64,000 nucleotides of DNA from G963663315 sp965116335 (GTDB lineage: Bacteria; Pseudomonadota; Gammaproteobacteria; Arenicellales; Poriferihabitantaceae): NCBI GenBank assembly GCA_965116335.1, contig OZ220677.1:682001-746000 (forward strand). Direction: 5' to 3'. The position numbers and the translations under genes are program-made. Shown here piece by piece: positions 21,421 through 29,118 of the stretch. Each line of letters begins with the position of its first letter. Positions within the stretch are counted from its first letter, which is position 1. Below the pieces are notes generated by a model. It was not told the origin of the DNA, ran no database searches, and saw only the letters and a program-made list of their open reading frames with translations.

Positions 21421-21495
21421 TAACCCTGCCGCACAGGTAGCTTAGAAAAATATCTTTCTCCTTTTCAATTCCCTGCCGAACAGGCAGCTTAAAGC
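21421..21495 (+). ncRNA. crRNA-like regulatory RNA (CreR/CreA-type), two degenerate I-F repeats with a 19-nt pseudo-spacer
   Basis: Pseudo-repeat 1 (21421-21448) and pseudo-repeat 2 (21468-21495) each match the array repeat at 22 of 28 bases, in the crRNA sense on the plus strand, opposite to the cas genes. Both keep the Csy4 stem: CTGCC/GGTAG (one G-U pair) and CTGCC/GGCAG. Repeat 1 keeps the full 5' handle CTTAGAAA. The 19-nt pseudo-spacer is AATATCTTTCTCCTTTTCA (21449-21467). Cas6f cutting would give a handle, the guide and a 3' hairpin. Possible plus-strand promoters are TTGACC at 21331 with CATAAT at 21356 (19-bp spacing), or TATTAT at 21413. A stem-loop with a T-run follows at 21495-21533. 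Known CreR/CreA RNAs have this design; expression here is inferred. Confidence 0.6.
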
Positions 21496-21533
21496 AGGTC
21501 GCAACATCCACATTGTGACCTGTCTAACTTTTT
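21495..21533 (+). terminator. Terminator after the crRNA-like RNA (may also act on cas2-3)
   Basis: CAGGTCGCAA (21495-21504) pairs with TTGTGACCTG (21513-21522) across an 8-nt loop: ten pairs, one of them G-U. It is followed by TCTAAC and TTTTT on the plus strand. On the other strand the same hairpin lies just after the cas2-3 stop codon, with a weaker T-run. Confidence 0.5.
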
Positions 21534-24500
21534 ACCAGTCCAAACTGGCTTGAGTAGGTAAAACATAAGTCCTGCCTGTCTTCTCCATAAATCGGCAAAT
21601 TTATTTCACCATAAATCATAGCCGCCTCTTCAATAGTCTTATCCTCTATCTTTTCTAATAGCAATTTATAGTCACGACACAACCACAAACGAGCGCGTAT
21701 TCTGTCTGAAAGGTCTTCATCTCTTTCCTTTTTTAATGACTTATATCTGCATTCCTGTGGTACAGATTTTCCATAGGCGGTTTTTTCACAAAATGTGAAA
21801 CCGTCATCATTATCGGTCGGCATCAAAAACAAAACATCCTGTGGATAACCTTCCCGGAATCGAACATAATATTGTGGAATCGCAGTTAGCCACCAACATC
21901 CGGTTAACCAGCCCTGCAAGGTTTCAGGACCTTTGGAGTCGTAATCAGTCAGTAACTTGTGGATAGATTCATGCTCCAGACCTATCAGACTCCGCTTGGG
22001 GCTCAATGTTTCCGGTCTGTTAATGCGTGGTTGTGCATCGACTCTCTCACCAAGTGCCTCGCTATCGACAAGCTGTTCCAGATCATGCGTCTCGAACAAA
22101 GTCTCCTTGTTTTCATAGCCGGGTCGACAAAAAACAGGGCCACCCTTGCCCGACAACCCTTTCAGGTTGTATTGCAGCAACGCAATATTTGAAGTGGCGG
22201 CAGCACTTTCCCGATGACGCAGTACTCGCCCAGCCAACTGGATAATAGACCGATACGACGATGGCTCTACGACGGCCCAATCGAAATCATGGTCACGGCC
22301 TACTTCTTCGACAGGCGTTGCAACCAGAACAAAAATAACGTCTTTGGAATTTATCTTTTCCAGATGATTTTTAATTATCGTGTTTTCGAAGACGCATTGC
22401 CCATCTTTATTCCGCTTCAAAACCTGATCCAAGTGTTTTTCTTGCTCATGCCGCATCAGCAGAACTTGTTGGCTATGATAGGCCATCGCTCTGATTTCAA
22501 CATTGTCAGGCCAATCAGCATTCAGCAGATAACGGGCCAGTTCGACACAAGGGGTAATGTTAGCGACACGGACAACCCCAAAGCTCACTCGCTTACCTGA
22601 CTGAGTTTCAATAACATGGTGATGTTCATGCTTATCCAGAATAGACTTTTGAATAACCGAAAATACGAAGCGGCGGATGCTTTCTTCTGTGCCCTTCTCA
22701 TCTGAATCGAGTTCACAAGAAACGATATTAGCTCTACGTTTAGCTGGTTGTTTATTTAGTTCTTTTATTCGTTTAACGATAAAACGCTGATGTTGTGCTC
22801 TGTAATCTTCAATACATTCGGCATTTCCCGTTTGAGTTGTAAACTCATCTATCCATGCACAGCCAACAGATGTACTACATCCACGCATTCGGGCAAATAT
22901 TCTCCAGCCAGATTGATAAGCATTGTAATAACCTTCGGCCAAATCCGGCGGAATCGTCGCCGAAGAAATCATAACCTTGCGGCCCAGCATTCCGACCAAA
23001 TGAACCAAGCGACCAATAGCCACTAAATCCTTACCTGTAAAGTCATCTATTTCATCTATCACGAGGTCAGAAGACATAAGGCGCAAAGAGGGTAAAATAT
23101 ACCGCCCACCACGCTTGGTTTCGGTTGCAGCCATCAGATGGTCGACAGTACAACTCAGTACCGGGGCGAATAAAAATTTGCGATTTTTCTCGCTCTTCAA
23201 AACTGTTGCCAAGTCTCCTTCTGGGAGCTCGTGTTCAAAATGAAGTTCGTTATCCAATAGCGATTCCTGTGACTCAGACCCGGTAACCCTATCAGTCTGT
23301 TCGTGATTCTCAGCCTTGTTCTTATTGTGCAAATCCATGACGGCACGAGACCCAATCAACACAGCGAGATCATCTTCCAGTCCAACGCGTTCCCTGTATT
23401 CATCACCTGTTTGCAATGTGAGAGTACGCAAGCCTAAAGCGAGAATGAATCGCAGGCTTTCTTTATCAGCCGATAAGGCTCTCATTATTTTCGCATTGGC
23501 AAAGGTTTTGCCCTTCCCTGTACTGGCCATATTGACAGCGAAAAATCCGAAATGACTGGAATTTAATTTCTCAATGCCAGCACGCCATTTGATGATCCTG
23601 GTTACGGCCACATCCTGCCAGCGAAATCGATCAAGACTTTTTCGTTCCAACGCCTTTATATCAAAAGCACGGGCAAGTTCATCATGGTCACCCTCAAAAG
23701 CAGGTAACAAATGAGCGGTTCTAACAGCTTGCCTTGCAACACCGACCAAGTGTTCATCTAATGATTGTTTTAGCTTGCGAGTAGTTTGATCAGTGTTGGC
23801 GAACAAATCCAACTCTTTAATTCTTAATCTCTTTTTACTATCTGGCCCCAGTGATGAGTAGTAATGGTCCCCTAACATTAATGATAAACGGGCATAATGC
23901 AATACGAGTCGCCAGCACCCGTTTCCAATTGATTCTTCTAATAAAGGTAAACAGTCTCGTAATTTCTGAGCATTGCGTTTGATCCGTTTTAGCCAGCCTG
24001 ATGAATCACTTGGCAGTCCTTTTGGGTAATCGAAACAACGTTTCAGATTTTGCTTAAACTCATCGTCTTCAAATTTATTTTCATAGCCCCAATCCTGCTT
24101 GATCACCTTGAATATTTCTTTAAAGTCAGAGCACTCTTCTCCGCAATAAACGTCTTTTTCTGGCAAGCGATGATGGGTCACGATTAACCAGACCAAAAAA
24201 CTGGCAGCATTGGGCAGTTCAGCCAGCGGTTTTTTAATATTATTTGTTCCGACCAATTGTTTCAGATCACTGGCGACAATTTCCCCATTTATTAATCGAG
24301 TCAACCACCGTTCATCCGATTCACCATTAACAAAAGCACTAAAAAATTGTGCTGAAATCCATTCGTGCCTCAGCGGGTCACCAAGTTTTTCATTACCCTG
24401 CAACTTGGTTTGGAAAAATTCTGAAGATTTCCCCCAATCATGGAAAAGAGCTGCGAGGGCCGTCAGGCTTTTAATCAGGGGCAAATAATGCCAATCATTT

Positions 24501-24808
24501 TCCCAATGATTGTTAAGGATTGATTTCTTGGTGGTATTCACAGGCACTATTCCCTGCTGATTAAATTTATTACGTTGTCCAACCACCCAAACCAACTCCG
24601 TTCTCTTGCGGCTTCGCATCCAGTGACAGGCAACTGCTGTATTTTTACTGGCCGTTTTACGCAACAGCTTTTTGACTGCGCCAAGTCCTTCCTGAGTAAT
24701 GATAGTTTGCCATGTGTTGTCGCCTATTCTGTCGGCGAAACTGTCCAGCACTCTTCTTGTTCGGTTAAGGGCTTTTTTCTCACATTGAGAGATAAAGGTC
24801 ACCATCAT
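21524..24808 (-). CDS. cas2-3: Cas2-Cas3 fusion nuclease-helicase (type I-F)
   Basis: A 1094-residue fusion diagnostic of type I-F. The first ~95 residues are the Cas2 domain, which joins Cas1 for spacer integration. The HD nuclease follows, with HDWGK at 123-127 and THHRLP further on. Then comes a superfamily 2 helicase: a Walker A-like STGKGKT (about 430), the DEID box in LVIDEIDDF (about 590), SSAT, and motif VI QLAGRVLRHR (about 890). It degrades target DNA after Csy-complex binding. All main motifs are present, so the enzyme looks intact. Its ATG overlaps the cas1 stop codon (ATGA), so the two are coupled; it is separated from csy1 by the regulatory gap. Confidence 0.96.
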   Translation of the reverse strand: MMVTFISQCEKKALNRTRRVLDSFADRIGDNTWQTIITQEGLGAVKKLLRKTASKNTAVACHWMRSRKRTELVWVVGQRNKFNQQGIVPVNTTKKSILNNHWENDWHYLPLIKSLTALAALFHDWGKSSEFFQTKLQGNEKLGDPLRHEWISAQFFSAFVNGESDERWLTRLINGEIVASDLKQLVGTNNIKKPLAELPNAASFLVWLIVTHHRLPEKDVYCGEECSDFKEIFKVIKQDWGYENKFEDDEFKQNLKRCFDYPKGLPSDSSGWLKRIKRNAQKLRDCLPLLEESIGNGCWRLVLHYARLSLMLGDHYYSSLGPDSKKRLRIKELDLFANTDQTTRKLKQSLDEHLVGVARQAVRTAHLLPAFEGDHDELARAFDIKALERKSLDRFRWQDVAVTRIIKWRAGIEKLNSSHFGFFAVNMASTGKGKTFANAKIMRALSADKESLRFILALGLRTLTLQTGDEYRERVGLEDDLAVLIGSRAVMDLHNKNKAENHEQTDRVTGSESQESLLDNELHFEHELPEGDLATVLKSEKNRKFLFAPVLSCTVDHLMAATETKRGGRYILPSLRLMSSDLVIDEIDDFTGKDLVAIGRLVHLVGMLGRKVMISSATIPPDLAEGYYNAYQSGWRIFARMRGCSTSVGCAWIDEFTTQTGNAECIEDYRAQHQRFIVKRIKELNKQPAKRRANIVSCELDSDEKGTEESIRRFVFSVIQKSILDKHEHHHVIETQSGKRVSFGVVRVANITPCVELARYLLNADWPDNVEIRAMAYHSQQVLLMRHEQEKHLDQVLKRNKDGQCVFENTIIKNHLEKINSKDVIFVLVATPVEEVGRDHDFDWAVVEPSSYRSIIQLAGRVLRHRESAAATSNIALLQYNLKGLSGKGGPVFCRPGYENKETLFETHDLEQLVDSEALGERVDAQPRINRPETLSPKRSLIGLEHESIHKLLTDYDSKGPETLQGWLTGCWWLTAIPQYYVRFREGYPQDVLFLMPTDNDDGFTFCEKTAYGKSVPQECRYKSLKKERDEDLSDRIRARLWLCRDYKLLLEKIEDKTIEEAAMIYGEINLPIYGEDRQDLCFTYSSQFGLVKS

Positions 24809-25764
24809 TTCTCAAGTTCCTCCCAGTCCATGTTCAGCGCAGCCGCTTTAACTTGATCAAACATAAAGTCCAGTGATTGATGGTCAACGAAGGCCTGCAA
24901 ACATTGTTGGCGAAATTCCTGTTCGGTTGCACTTTCTTTAGCGCAGATGAACGCCATTGGCAATATGATGGCATCTTTCACCAAATCAGCCACATCAAAT
25001 ACTAACGCGCCTCGGCGTGTTTTACCGTGCATAACGGCGAACCCGTGTGGAATACCCAGCACCCACAGCGTGGTTGCCGCCAGACCGTAGGCAAGATAGT
25101 TGCCATGATTAAGGAATGCATTGGCCTGGTCGGTCGCTTCGCGTTGCCGAATGAAATCGCCATGCTGGGTAACATTGGCCGCGAATTTATAGAGTTGTTT
25201 GGTCAATTGCGCTTCGTCTTGCAATAGGCGCATAACATTTGGCGCGTGTACTGTTTTTCTCTGGTTAGCTTGTAGAACTTTAGCGATACCTGGGTCATCA
25301 GTATAAAAGCCAGCTTCACGCAAATTGCGGTCTTTACTCCATACTCTTTGGATGTACTCAGTTCTGGCTTGTTGAAATCGTTTTGCTGTCAGTAGCCGCT
25401 TCTCCTCTTCAAACCAGAACAACATCCAGCCTTGCAGATATTCAGTCGGGCGATACTCGCTCTGTGGTGTAAGCCATTCAATTTCATTTGCCATTAACAA
25501 GGGAGTACCGCCTCCGCCACAGAAACCAACCAGTACACCCGCCTGAGCCAGCATTCGCATAGCTGCCTGAGTTATGGATGTACCCGTACCCAATAGCAGG
25601 CAGGTCGTATTGGCGATTGGGATATTCCAGTACTGATTCTCATTTTTGGCTGCGGTCAGGTACAGGACGCGACCATCCTTTTGCATAACACGGCACTTCT
25701 CCAGATAGTAGATGTTGGCTCTTTTGGAGTGCAGTATTGCTTTCAGATCAGTCAGTTGGTCCAT
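24805..25764 (-). CDS. cas1: Cas1 integrase (type I-F)
   Basis: A 319-residue I-F Cas1, the metal-dependent integrase that inserts new spacers at the leader end together with the Cas2 part of Cas2-3. Near residues 240-270 the sequence PHGFAVMHGKTRRGALVFDVAD holds the conserved histidine and the downstream aspartates of the active site (short form: VMHGKTRRG, VFDVADLVKD). N-terminal GTSITQAAMRMLAQAG is typical. Length is normal (about 320-330). It is the first gene of the cas1-cas2-3 unit. No frameshift is seen, so adaptation genes look functional, in contrast with the irregular array end. Confidence 0.95.
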   Translation of the reverse strand: MDQLTDLKAILHSKRANIYYLEKCRVMQKDGRVLYLTAAKNENQYWNIPIANTTCLLLGTGTSITQAAMRMLAQAGVLVGFCGGGGTPLLMANEIEWLTPQSEYRPTEYLQGWMLFWFEEEKRLLTAKRFQQARTEYIQRVWSKDRNLREAGFYTDDPGIAKVLQANQRKTVHAPNVMRLLQDEAQLTKQLYKFAANVTQHGDFIRQREATDQANAFLNHGNYLAYGLAATTLWVLGIPHGFAVMHGKTRRGALVFDVADLVKDAIILPMAFICAKESATEQEFRQQCLQAFVDHQSLDFMFDQVKAAALNMDWEELEK

Positions 25765-25950
25765 AAGCTTACTCGTGAATCAGGGATGGAGCGGCAGCCC
25801 CCGACAAACCCTGGGTTTCGTGATAATTCATGTTGCGCCAGTATCGAAATTGAAACAATATCATAATAAATGATGGGTGCCTGTACTGTAAGATTCACCA
25901 GTATAGCCGAATACACCCAGCGATTGAAACCCGTCCTCAAACTTTACGCG

Positions 25951-25988
25951 CTGTCAGTTGTGGATTCCCGCCTACGCGGGAATGACAG
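25951..25988. repeat. REP-like palindromic repeat
   Basis: ATTCCCGC and GCGGGAAT (25964-25983) form an 8-bp stem around CTAC. An outer pair CTGTCA/TGACAG (25951-25956, 25983-25988) encloses it. The core TGGATTCCCG recurs at 26122 and 51915 in the dispersed elements listed below. The rest of the 25765-26060 gap upstream of cas1 shows no gene; the cas1 promoter should lie there but no clear boxes stand out. Confidence 0.6.
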
Positions 25989-26060
25989 AATGATTGCCAG
26001 CCCGTTATCGTAGGGAGATCATGTACCCTCCCGGAATGTCGAGACGGGTGCCGAATCAAC

Positions 26061-26147
26061 GATAGCGGGCGGGCACAGTGACCCGCCCCTACGCATCGGT
26101 AATTACGGTATCCATATTATCGTGGATTCCCGTTTTCACAGGAATTG
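26061..26147. repeat. Dispersed hairpin repeat, copy 1
   Basis: GGGCGGG and CCCGCCC form a stem around CACAGTGA. They are followed by CTACGCATCGGTAATT, a variable stretch and GTGGATTCCCGTTTTCAC. The same layout occurs at 51853-51942 with a different but still complementary stem. It lies between the cas locus and a transposase fragment. Confidence 0.65.
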
Positions 26148-26211
26148 TAAATGTTCAGTAATTCGCTGACAGAATTGAGGTATTTAGAAACCCGACTGTG
26201 GAAGCGAAGAC

Positions 26212-26328
26212 ATGCGAAACAATAGCCAGGACAAGACCCTTTATCGGAACTACATTGCCAAGTGGAAATTCATGATTCAAGAGTATGAGTTGGTCAAGCA
26301 GCACAAGCATCCGACCTTTCGTTTTGTG
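26212..26328 (+). pseudogene. Transposase fragment (N-terminal part of an integrase-type DDE protein)
   Basis: ATG at 26212 opens a reading frame beginning MRNNSQDKTLYRNYIAKWKF and running on as EYELVKQHKHPTFRFV. This resembles the N-terminus of IS481-like or rve-domain transposases with the NY(I/L)xK(Y/W)xFxIxEYE pattern. The resemblance stops at about codon 39. The frame then continues into sequence antisense to the end of the AAA+ ATPase gene (stop codon at 26332). The catalytic domain is absent. I read it as the 5' stump of an element cut by insertion or deletion. The call rests on remembered family patterns, not a search. Confidence 0.45.
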
Positions 26329-26331
26329 TCC

Positions 26332-27534
26332 CTATCTGTCTTTTCCTGCAGGCGTGGTCTCTGCTTTAGGTTGTTGCGCCACTGAATTTCTGTGTACATA
26401 ATTCATCAGGCTCGGTATACCGGGTTCGTAATCAGCCGCTCCGATTTGCCACACATAACCCAAGTGGGAAAGCTGTTCCAGGTTCTCCATGATGCGGTCA
26501 TCTGTGATAGGTTCATCTTGGCCAGCCATGCCTCTTGCAATCGCTTCTTTCAACACGCTCCCATGTAAAGTGGGTTCGCCGAGGTGGATAAAGGTATTCG
26601 CAACGCTATCGGCCACAGGCAGCAATCCCGTTATTCTCTCTATCTCTCTGTAATGGACAGCATACATCTTATTGCGTTCCTTTGTTGCCGCTGCTTCCGC
26701 TTTCTGTACGGTCTCCATCGAGATTGTCCGATCTCCTGCCTCGTGTATCCTCATAGCAAGGCATTCTCCCCAGACTTGTATAAGATAGGGGTAACAGTTG
26801 GTCCGCGCAACGATTTGTTCGGCGGTGCCGGAGGCAAAGGATACTCCCGCTTCTTCCAAGGGTATAGTGATCGCCTGGCGGGCTTCTTCAGGAGACAATC
26901 GTCCCAGCGGCATTATCTTGCTTCGGATCCAGAAAGAGGCATCGGCTTTTGTCAGCGTTGACTTTAGGTTCGGTGTGCCCGCCAGTACCAGAAGGAACGG
27001 ATTGCCCTTTGTTCGCATGAACTGGCTGGTGTTGAGCAGGGCATGTCCAACCTCGGGCTTCATAGTATGCGCCTCGTCAATAATCAGGATTAATGGCTTG
27101 ATCTGACTCTTTGTGCGTAACAGATTCATCAGATTAGTAGTGGATTTCGATAAATCCACTCCAGCGCGGGCCGAACCAATCTCTATGTGTAAAGTATCAA
27201 CAGCATTCCTGATCATGCGCCTGATTTTGTGATCCTTGCCCATTATGAGATCGGCAAATTCTTTCTGGTTTTCCAGTTGATATGGGTTGGCCCATAGAAT
27301 CTCCAGTTTTGCCTGTTCTTTTTTAAGGGTTTCTTTTTCCAGGTAACTAAGCAGGGTAGTCTTACCATTACCTCGGGGTCCGTAGACGATCATCTCCTGG
27401 ATCGGCGACATCTTCTTTTTGAGTCTGTTGACACAATTCAGGAAAAAATCCTGCTCCTCTCTCCGGCCGGCCAGATAAGGCGGCACCATCCCGGAACTTG
27501 GCGTGAACAGGTTTTTTAAATCCTGGTTGCTCAT
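26332..27534 (-). CDS. AAA+ ATPase, ORC/TniB-like
   Basis: A 400-residue ATPase with Walker A GPRGNGKTT (about residues 51-59) and Walker B LILIIDEAH (about 143-151), then a lid region LGRLSPEEARQAI and a winged-helix-like C-terminal part. Similar proteins are found as stand-alone ATPases and as helpers of Tn7/Tn552-type transposases. No tniA-type transposase lies beside it, so a transposition role is not shown. Its upstream region holds five tandem heptamers (27613-27647) and is split by an ISNCY-type element at 27661. Its end abuts a transposase stump. It may be cargo or a stranded part of a mobile element. Confidence 0.7.
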   Translation of the reverse strand: MSNQDLKNLFTPSSGMVPPYLAGRREEQDFFLNCVNRLKKKMSPIQEMIVYGPRGNGKTTLLSYLEKETLKKEQAKLEILWANPYQLENQKEFADLIMGKDHKIRRMIRNAVDTLHIEIGSARAGVDLSKSTTNLMNLLRTKSQIKPLILIIDEAHTMKPEVGHALLNTSQFMRTKGNPFLLVLAGTPNLKSTLTKADASFWIRSKIMPLGRLSPEEARQAITIPLEEAGVSFASGTAEQIVARTNCYPYLIQVWGECLAMRIHEAGDRTISMETVQKAEAAATKERNKMYAVHYREIERITGLLPVADSVANTFIHLGEPTLHGSVLKEAIARGMAGQDEPITDDRIMENLEQLSHLGYVWQIGAADYEPGIPSLMNYVHRNSVAQQPKAETTPAGKDR

Positions 27535-27612
27535 TTTTGCTCCTCAAGTCTTGCCAAAGATAGATGATACCATGTCCGGGCGGATTTCAGTTATCCCGGC
27601 CAGAAATGCAAA

Positions 27613-27647
27613 ATCCGGGATCCGGGATCCGGGATCCGGGATCCGGG
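27613..27647. repeat. Five tandem ATCCGGG heptamers
   Basis: Five perfect head-to-tail copies of ATCCGGG, each junction forming the palindrome GGATCC. They lie about 80 bp upstream of the AAA+ ATPase start and directly before the insertion site of the ISNCY-type element. Confidence 0.9.
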
Positions 27648-27660
27648 TGCGAAATCGGGG
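27644..27660. repeat. Target-site duplication of the ISNCY-type element (left copy)
   Basis: CGGGTGCGAAATCGGGG at 27644-27660 is repeated exactly at 29038-29054, directly outside both ends of the element. A 17-bp duplication is long but fits the IS1202 group, which makes unusually long duplications. Confidence 0.85.
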
Positions 27661-27722
27661 TGTTAAGAGCAAATAGACTTGTCCGGTTTTATAGCAAATG
27701 AATTGTCCGCTTTTATGATACC

Positions 27723-27760
27723 TTGATTCTTGCTCCGGGTTAACCCGGAGCAAGAATCAA
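27723..27760. repeat. Perfect 38-bp palindrome inside the ISNCY-type element
   Basis: TTGATTCTTGCTCCGGGTT is followed directly by its exact reverse complement, with no loop. It lies between the transposase stop codon (27806) and the left terminal repeat. It may stop read-through in both directions or be a protein-binding site; there is no clear T-run. Confidence 0.85.
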
Positions 27761-27805
27761 ACCGAACGTGCGCGGCGGACCGGACGCGGCTGTTCGGATG
27801 CAAAT

Positions 27806-28963
27806 TCATAGTAATCGCCCCCTGGCATCGTATCGAGCCAGTTCTCTGGGACCGTGATGAACCGCCAGACCCTGATCCAGATAATCCAGCACCTGGACGC
27901 GGGCTTTGACGTAATGGCAACGATGCCGGTCTGCCGGTATCTGTAACACCTTGCGCCGATAGCGCACACAGTTGTCTGCACCCACCATTCGCTCATGGCG
28001 CTCACACAGAATATCAGAAAGTACCGACAGGTCGCGGCAAGCGACAAAGGCGCTACCTGCCTCTCTCGCCGGTTTGCTGAACTGGGCATTGTAAGCCGGC
28101 AGGTACTCCTTTTGGAGATAGCGGTTGGCCGTGTCCATGTCGGTGATGCCTGCACTGGCCAGTTCCTTCACCAGACGATCCTGGTGGGTTCTAAAGACCC
28201 GCTCACAGCGCCCCCGCGCCTGCGGCGAGTAAGCCGGGATCATCTCAATGCCCAACTGCTTCATGGCACGCCCAAATTGAGTCGGATTCTTCTTGCCCAC
28301 TTTGCCTCCCGCCTCCGGCGTATGCCAGTAATGACTGCCCCGATCCGTGTACAGCGAACAGAATAGTCCCTTCGACTCAATCACTTCGCGCACCCCCCGG
28401 AAACTGCTGCGAGTGCCTTCTTCTTCACAGAAAAACATCGAGTAATGCTCATTGGTCGCGTCGTCCATCGTCACAATCAAATCCCACCTCTGACCCACCA
28501 CCCATTCATGCGTACTGCCGTCCTGATGCAACATCATCCCCGGCCACGGCGAGGCCTCCCGTCTCTTGCGGTGCGCCCCGCGCTTCGCGTACCGCTTCAC
28601 CACACCCGCTCCCTGCAACTGGTTCTTCACCCACGTATAGCTCCTCTGCCCTCCATCCCGCCGATACCAGGAATGAAAATGACGAACATTCCATCCCCGG
28701 TGATGAGCTCGATAACGATCCACCAACCTCATCACTTCGTCTACCGGCGCACGACGATGCGACACTTCGCACATACGCTTGTCCAGCAACCCGTCCAGTC
28801 CTTCCTCCTCGTAACGATCTACATAACGACGGAATGTGCGACTACACACCCCCAACAAATTCGCCGCTTCTTCCTGCGTCAATCGACTCTTGTTCCACCC
28901 TTCATACGCTTCTTCAAATCTCATCTGTCTGGTCTCCTGTAACCACTGCGCCCGGATCATCAA
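27806..28963 (-). CDS. ISNCY family transposase
   Basis: A 385-residue transposase. An N-terminal helix-turn-helix (RLTQEEAANLLGVCSRTFRRY, quoted part: LTQEEAANLLGVCSRTFRRY) is followed by YEEEGLDGLLDKR. The DDE-type catalytic core follows: MMLHQDGSTHEWV holds the first Asp, LYTDRGSHYW the second, and PQARGRCERVFRTHQ the region of the final Glu. These stretches match the common proteobacterial ISNCY/IS1202 type very closely. Start may be the ATG at 28963 or the internal ATG before RFEEAYEGW (28924), which fits family N-termini better. No stop or frameshift is seen. It is the only gene of the element at 27661-29037. Confidence 0.92.
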   Translation of the reverse strand: MMIRAQWLQETRQMRFEEAYEGWNKSRLTQEEAANLLGVCSRTFRRYVDRYEEEGLDGLLDKRMCEVSHRRAPVDEVMRLVDRYRAHHRGWNVRHFHSWYRRDGGQRSYTWVKNQLQGAGVVKRYAKRGAHRKRREASPWPGMMLHQDGSTHEWVVGQRWDLIVTMDDATNEHYSMFFCEEEGTRSSFRGVREVIESKGLFCSLYTDRGSHYWHTPEAGGKVGKKNPTQFGRAMKQLGIEMIPAYSPQARGRCERVFRTHQDRLVKELASAGITDMDTANRYLQKEYLPAYNAQFSKPAREAGSAFVACRDLSVLSDILCERHERMVGADNCVRYRRKVLQIPADRHRCHYVKARVQVLDYLDQGLAVHHGPRELARYDARGRLL

Positions 28964-29037
28964 ACACCTCTTTCATTGTGTGTCAAAACCGGACAGTTTA
29001 TGTGCTACTCAACCGGACAACTCATTTGCTCGCTACA

Positions 29038-29054
29038 CGGGTGCGAAATCGGGG
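29038..29054. repeat. Target-site duplication of the ISNCY-type element (right copy)
   Basis: Exact second copy of CGGGTGCGAAATCGGGG (see 27644-27660), directly next to the right end of the element. Confidence 0.85.
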
Positions 29055-29083
29055 TTGACCAGGCGGCGCAACCCGTCCAGAAT
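29055..29083 (+). promoter_or_regulatory. Possible promoter of the coiled-coil gene
   Basis: TTGACC (29055-29060) and CAGAAT (29078-29083) are spaced by 17 bp, 35 bp before the ATG at 29119. The -35 begins directly after the target duplication of the IS, so the promoter survived the insertion intact. Confidence 0.35.
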
Positions 29084-29118
29084 AGGGACACGAGAAAAGA
29101 ACAGACAGGCAACGAATC

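Larger units (their letters stand above)
27661..29037 (-). mobile_element. ISNCY (IS1202-like) insertion sequence, 1377 bp
   Basis: Ends start TGTTAAGAGCAAATAG (left) and, read inward from the right, TGTAGCGAGCAAATGAG. Each end holds two copies of a TTGTCCGGTT-like motif about 20 bp apart (left near 27680 and 27705). The element is flanked by 17-bp direct repeats and carries one intact transposase gene, so it could be active and its insertion looks recent. It separates the heptamer repeats and the AAA+ ATPase from the small coiled-coil gene at 29119. Confidence 0.88.

Noticed and set aside
25878..25886. TGCCTGTAC upstream of cas1 as another degenerate CRISPR repeat
   Set aside because: Only 9 bases match; the flanking bases do not fit the repeat and no stem forms, unlike the two elements at 21421-21495.
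26332..29037. AAA+ ATPase and neighbouring transposase as a Tn7-like, CRISPR-guided transposon
   Set aside because: No TnsA/B or TniA/TniQ homologue is present, the transposase belongs to a self-contained ISNCY-type element, and the I-F locus has intact Cas1 and Cas2-3, unlike transposon-borne I-F variants.
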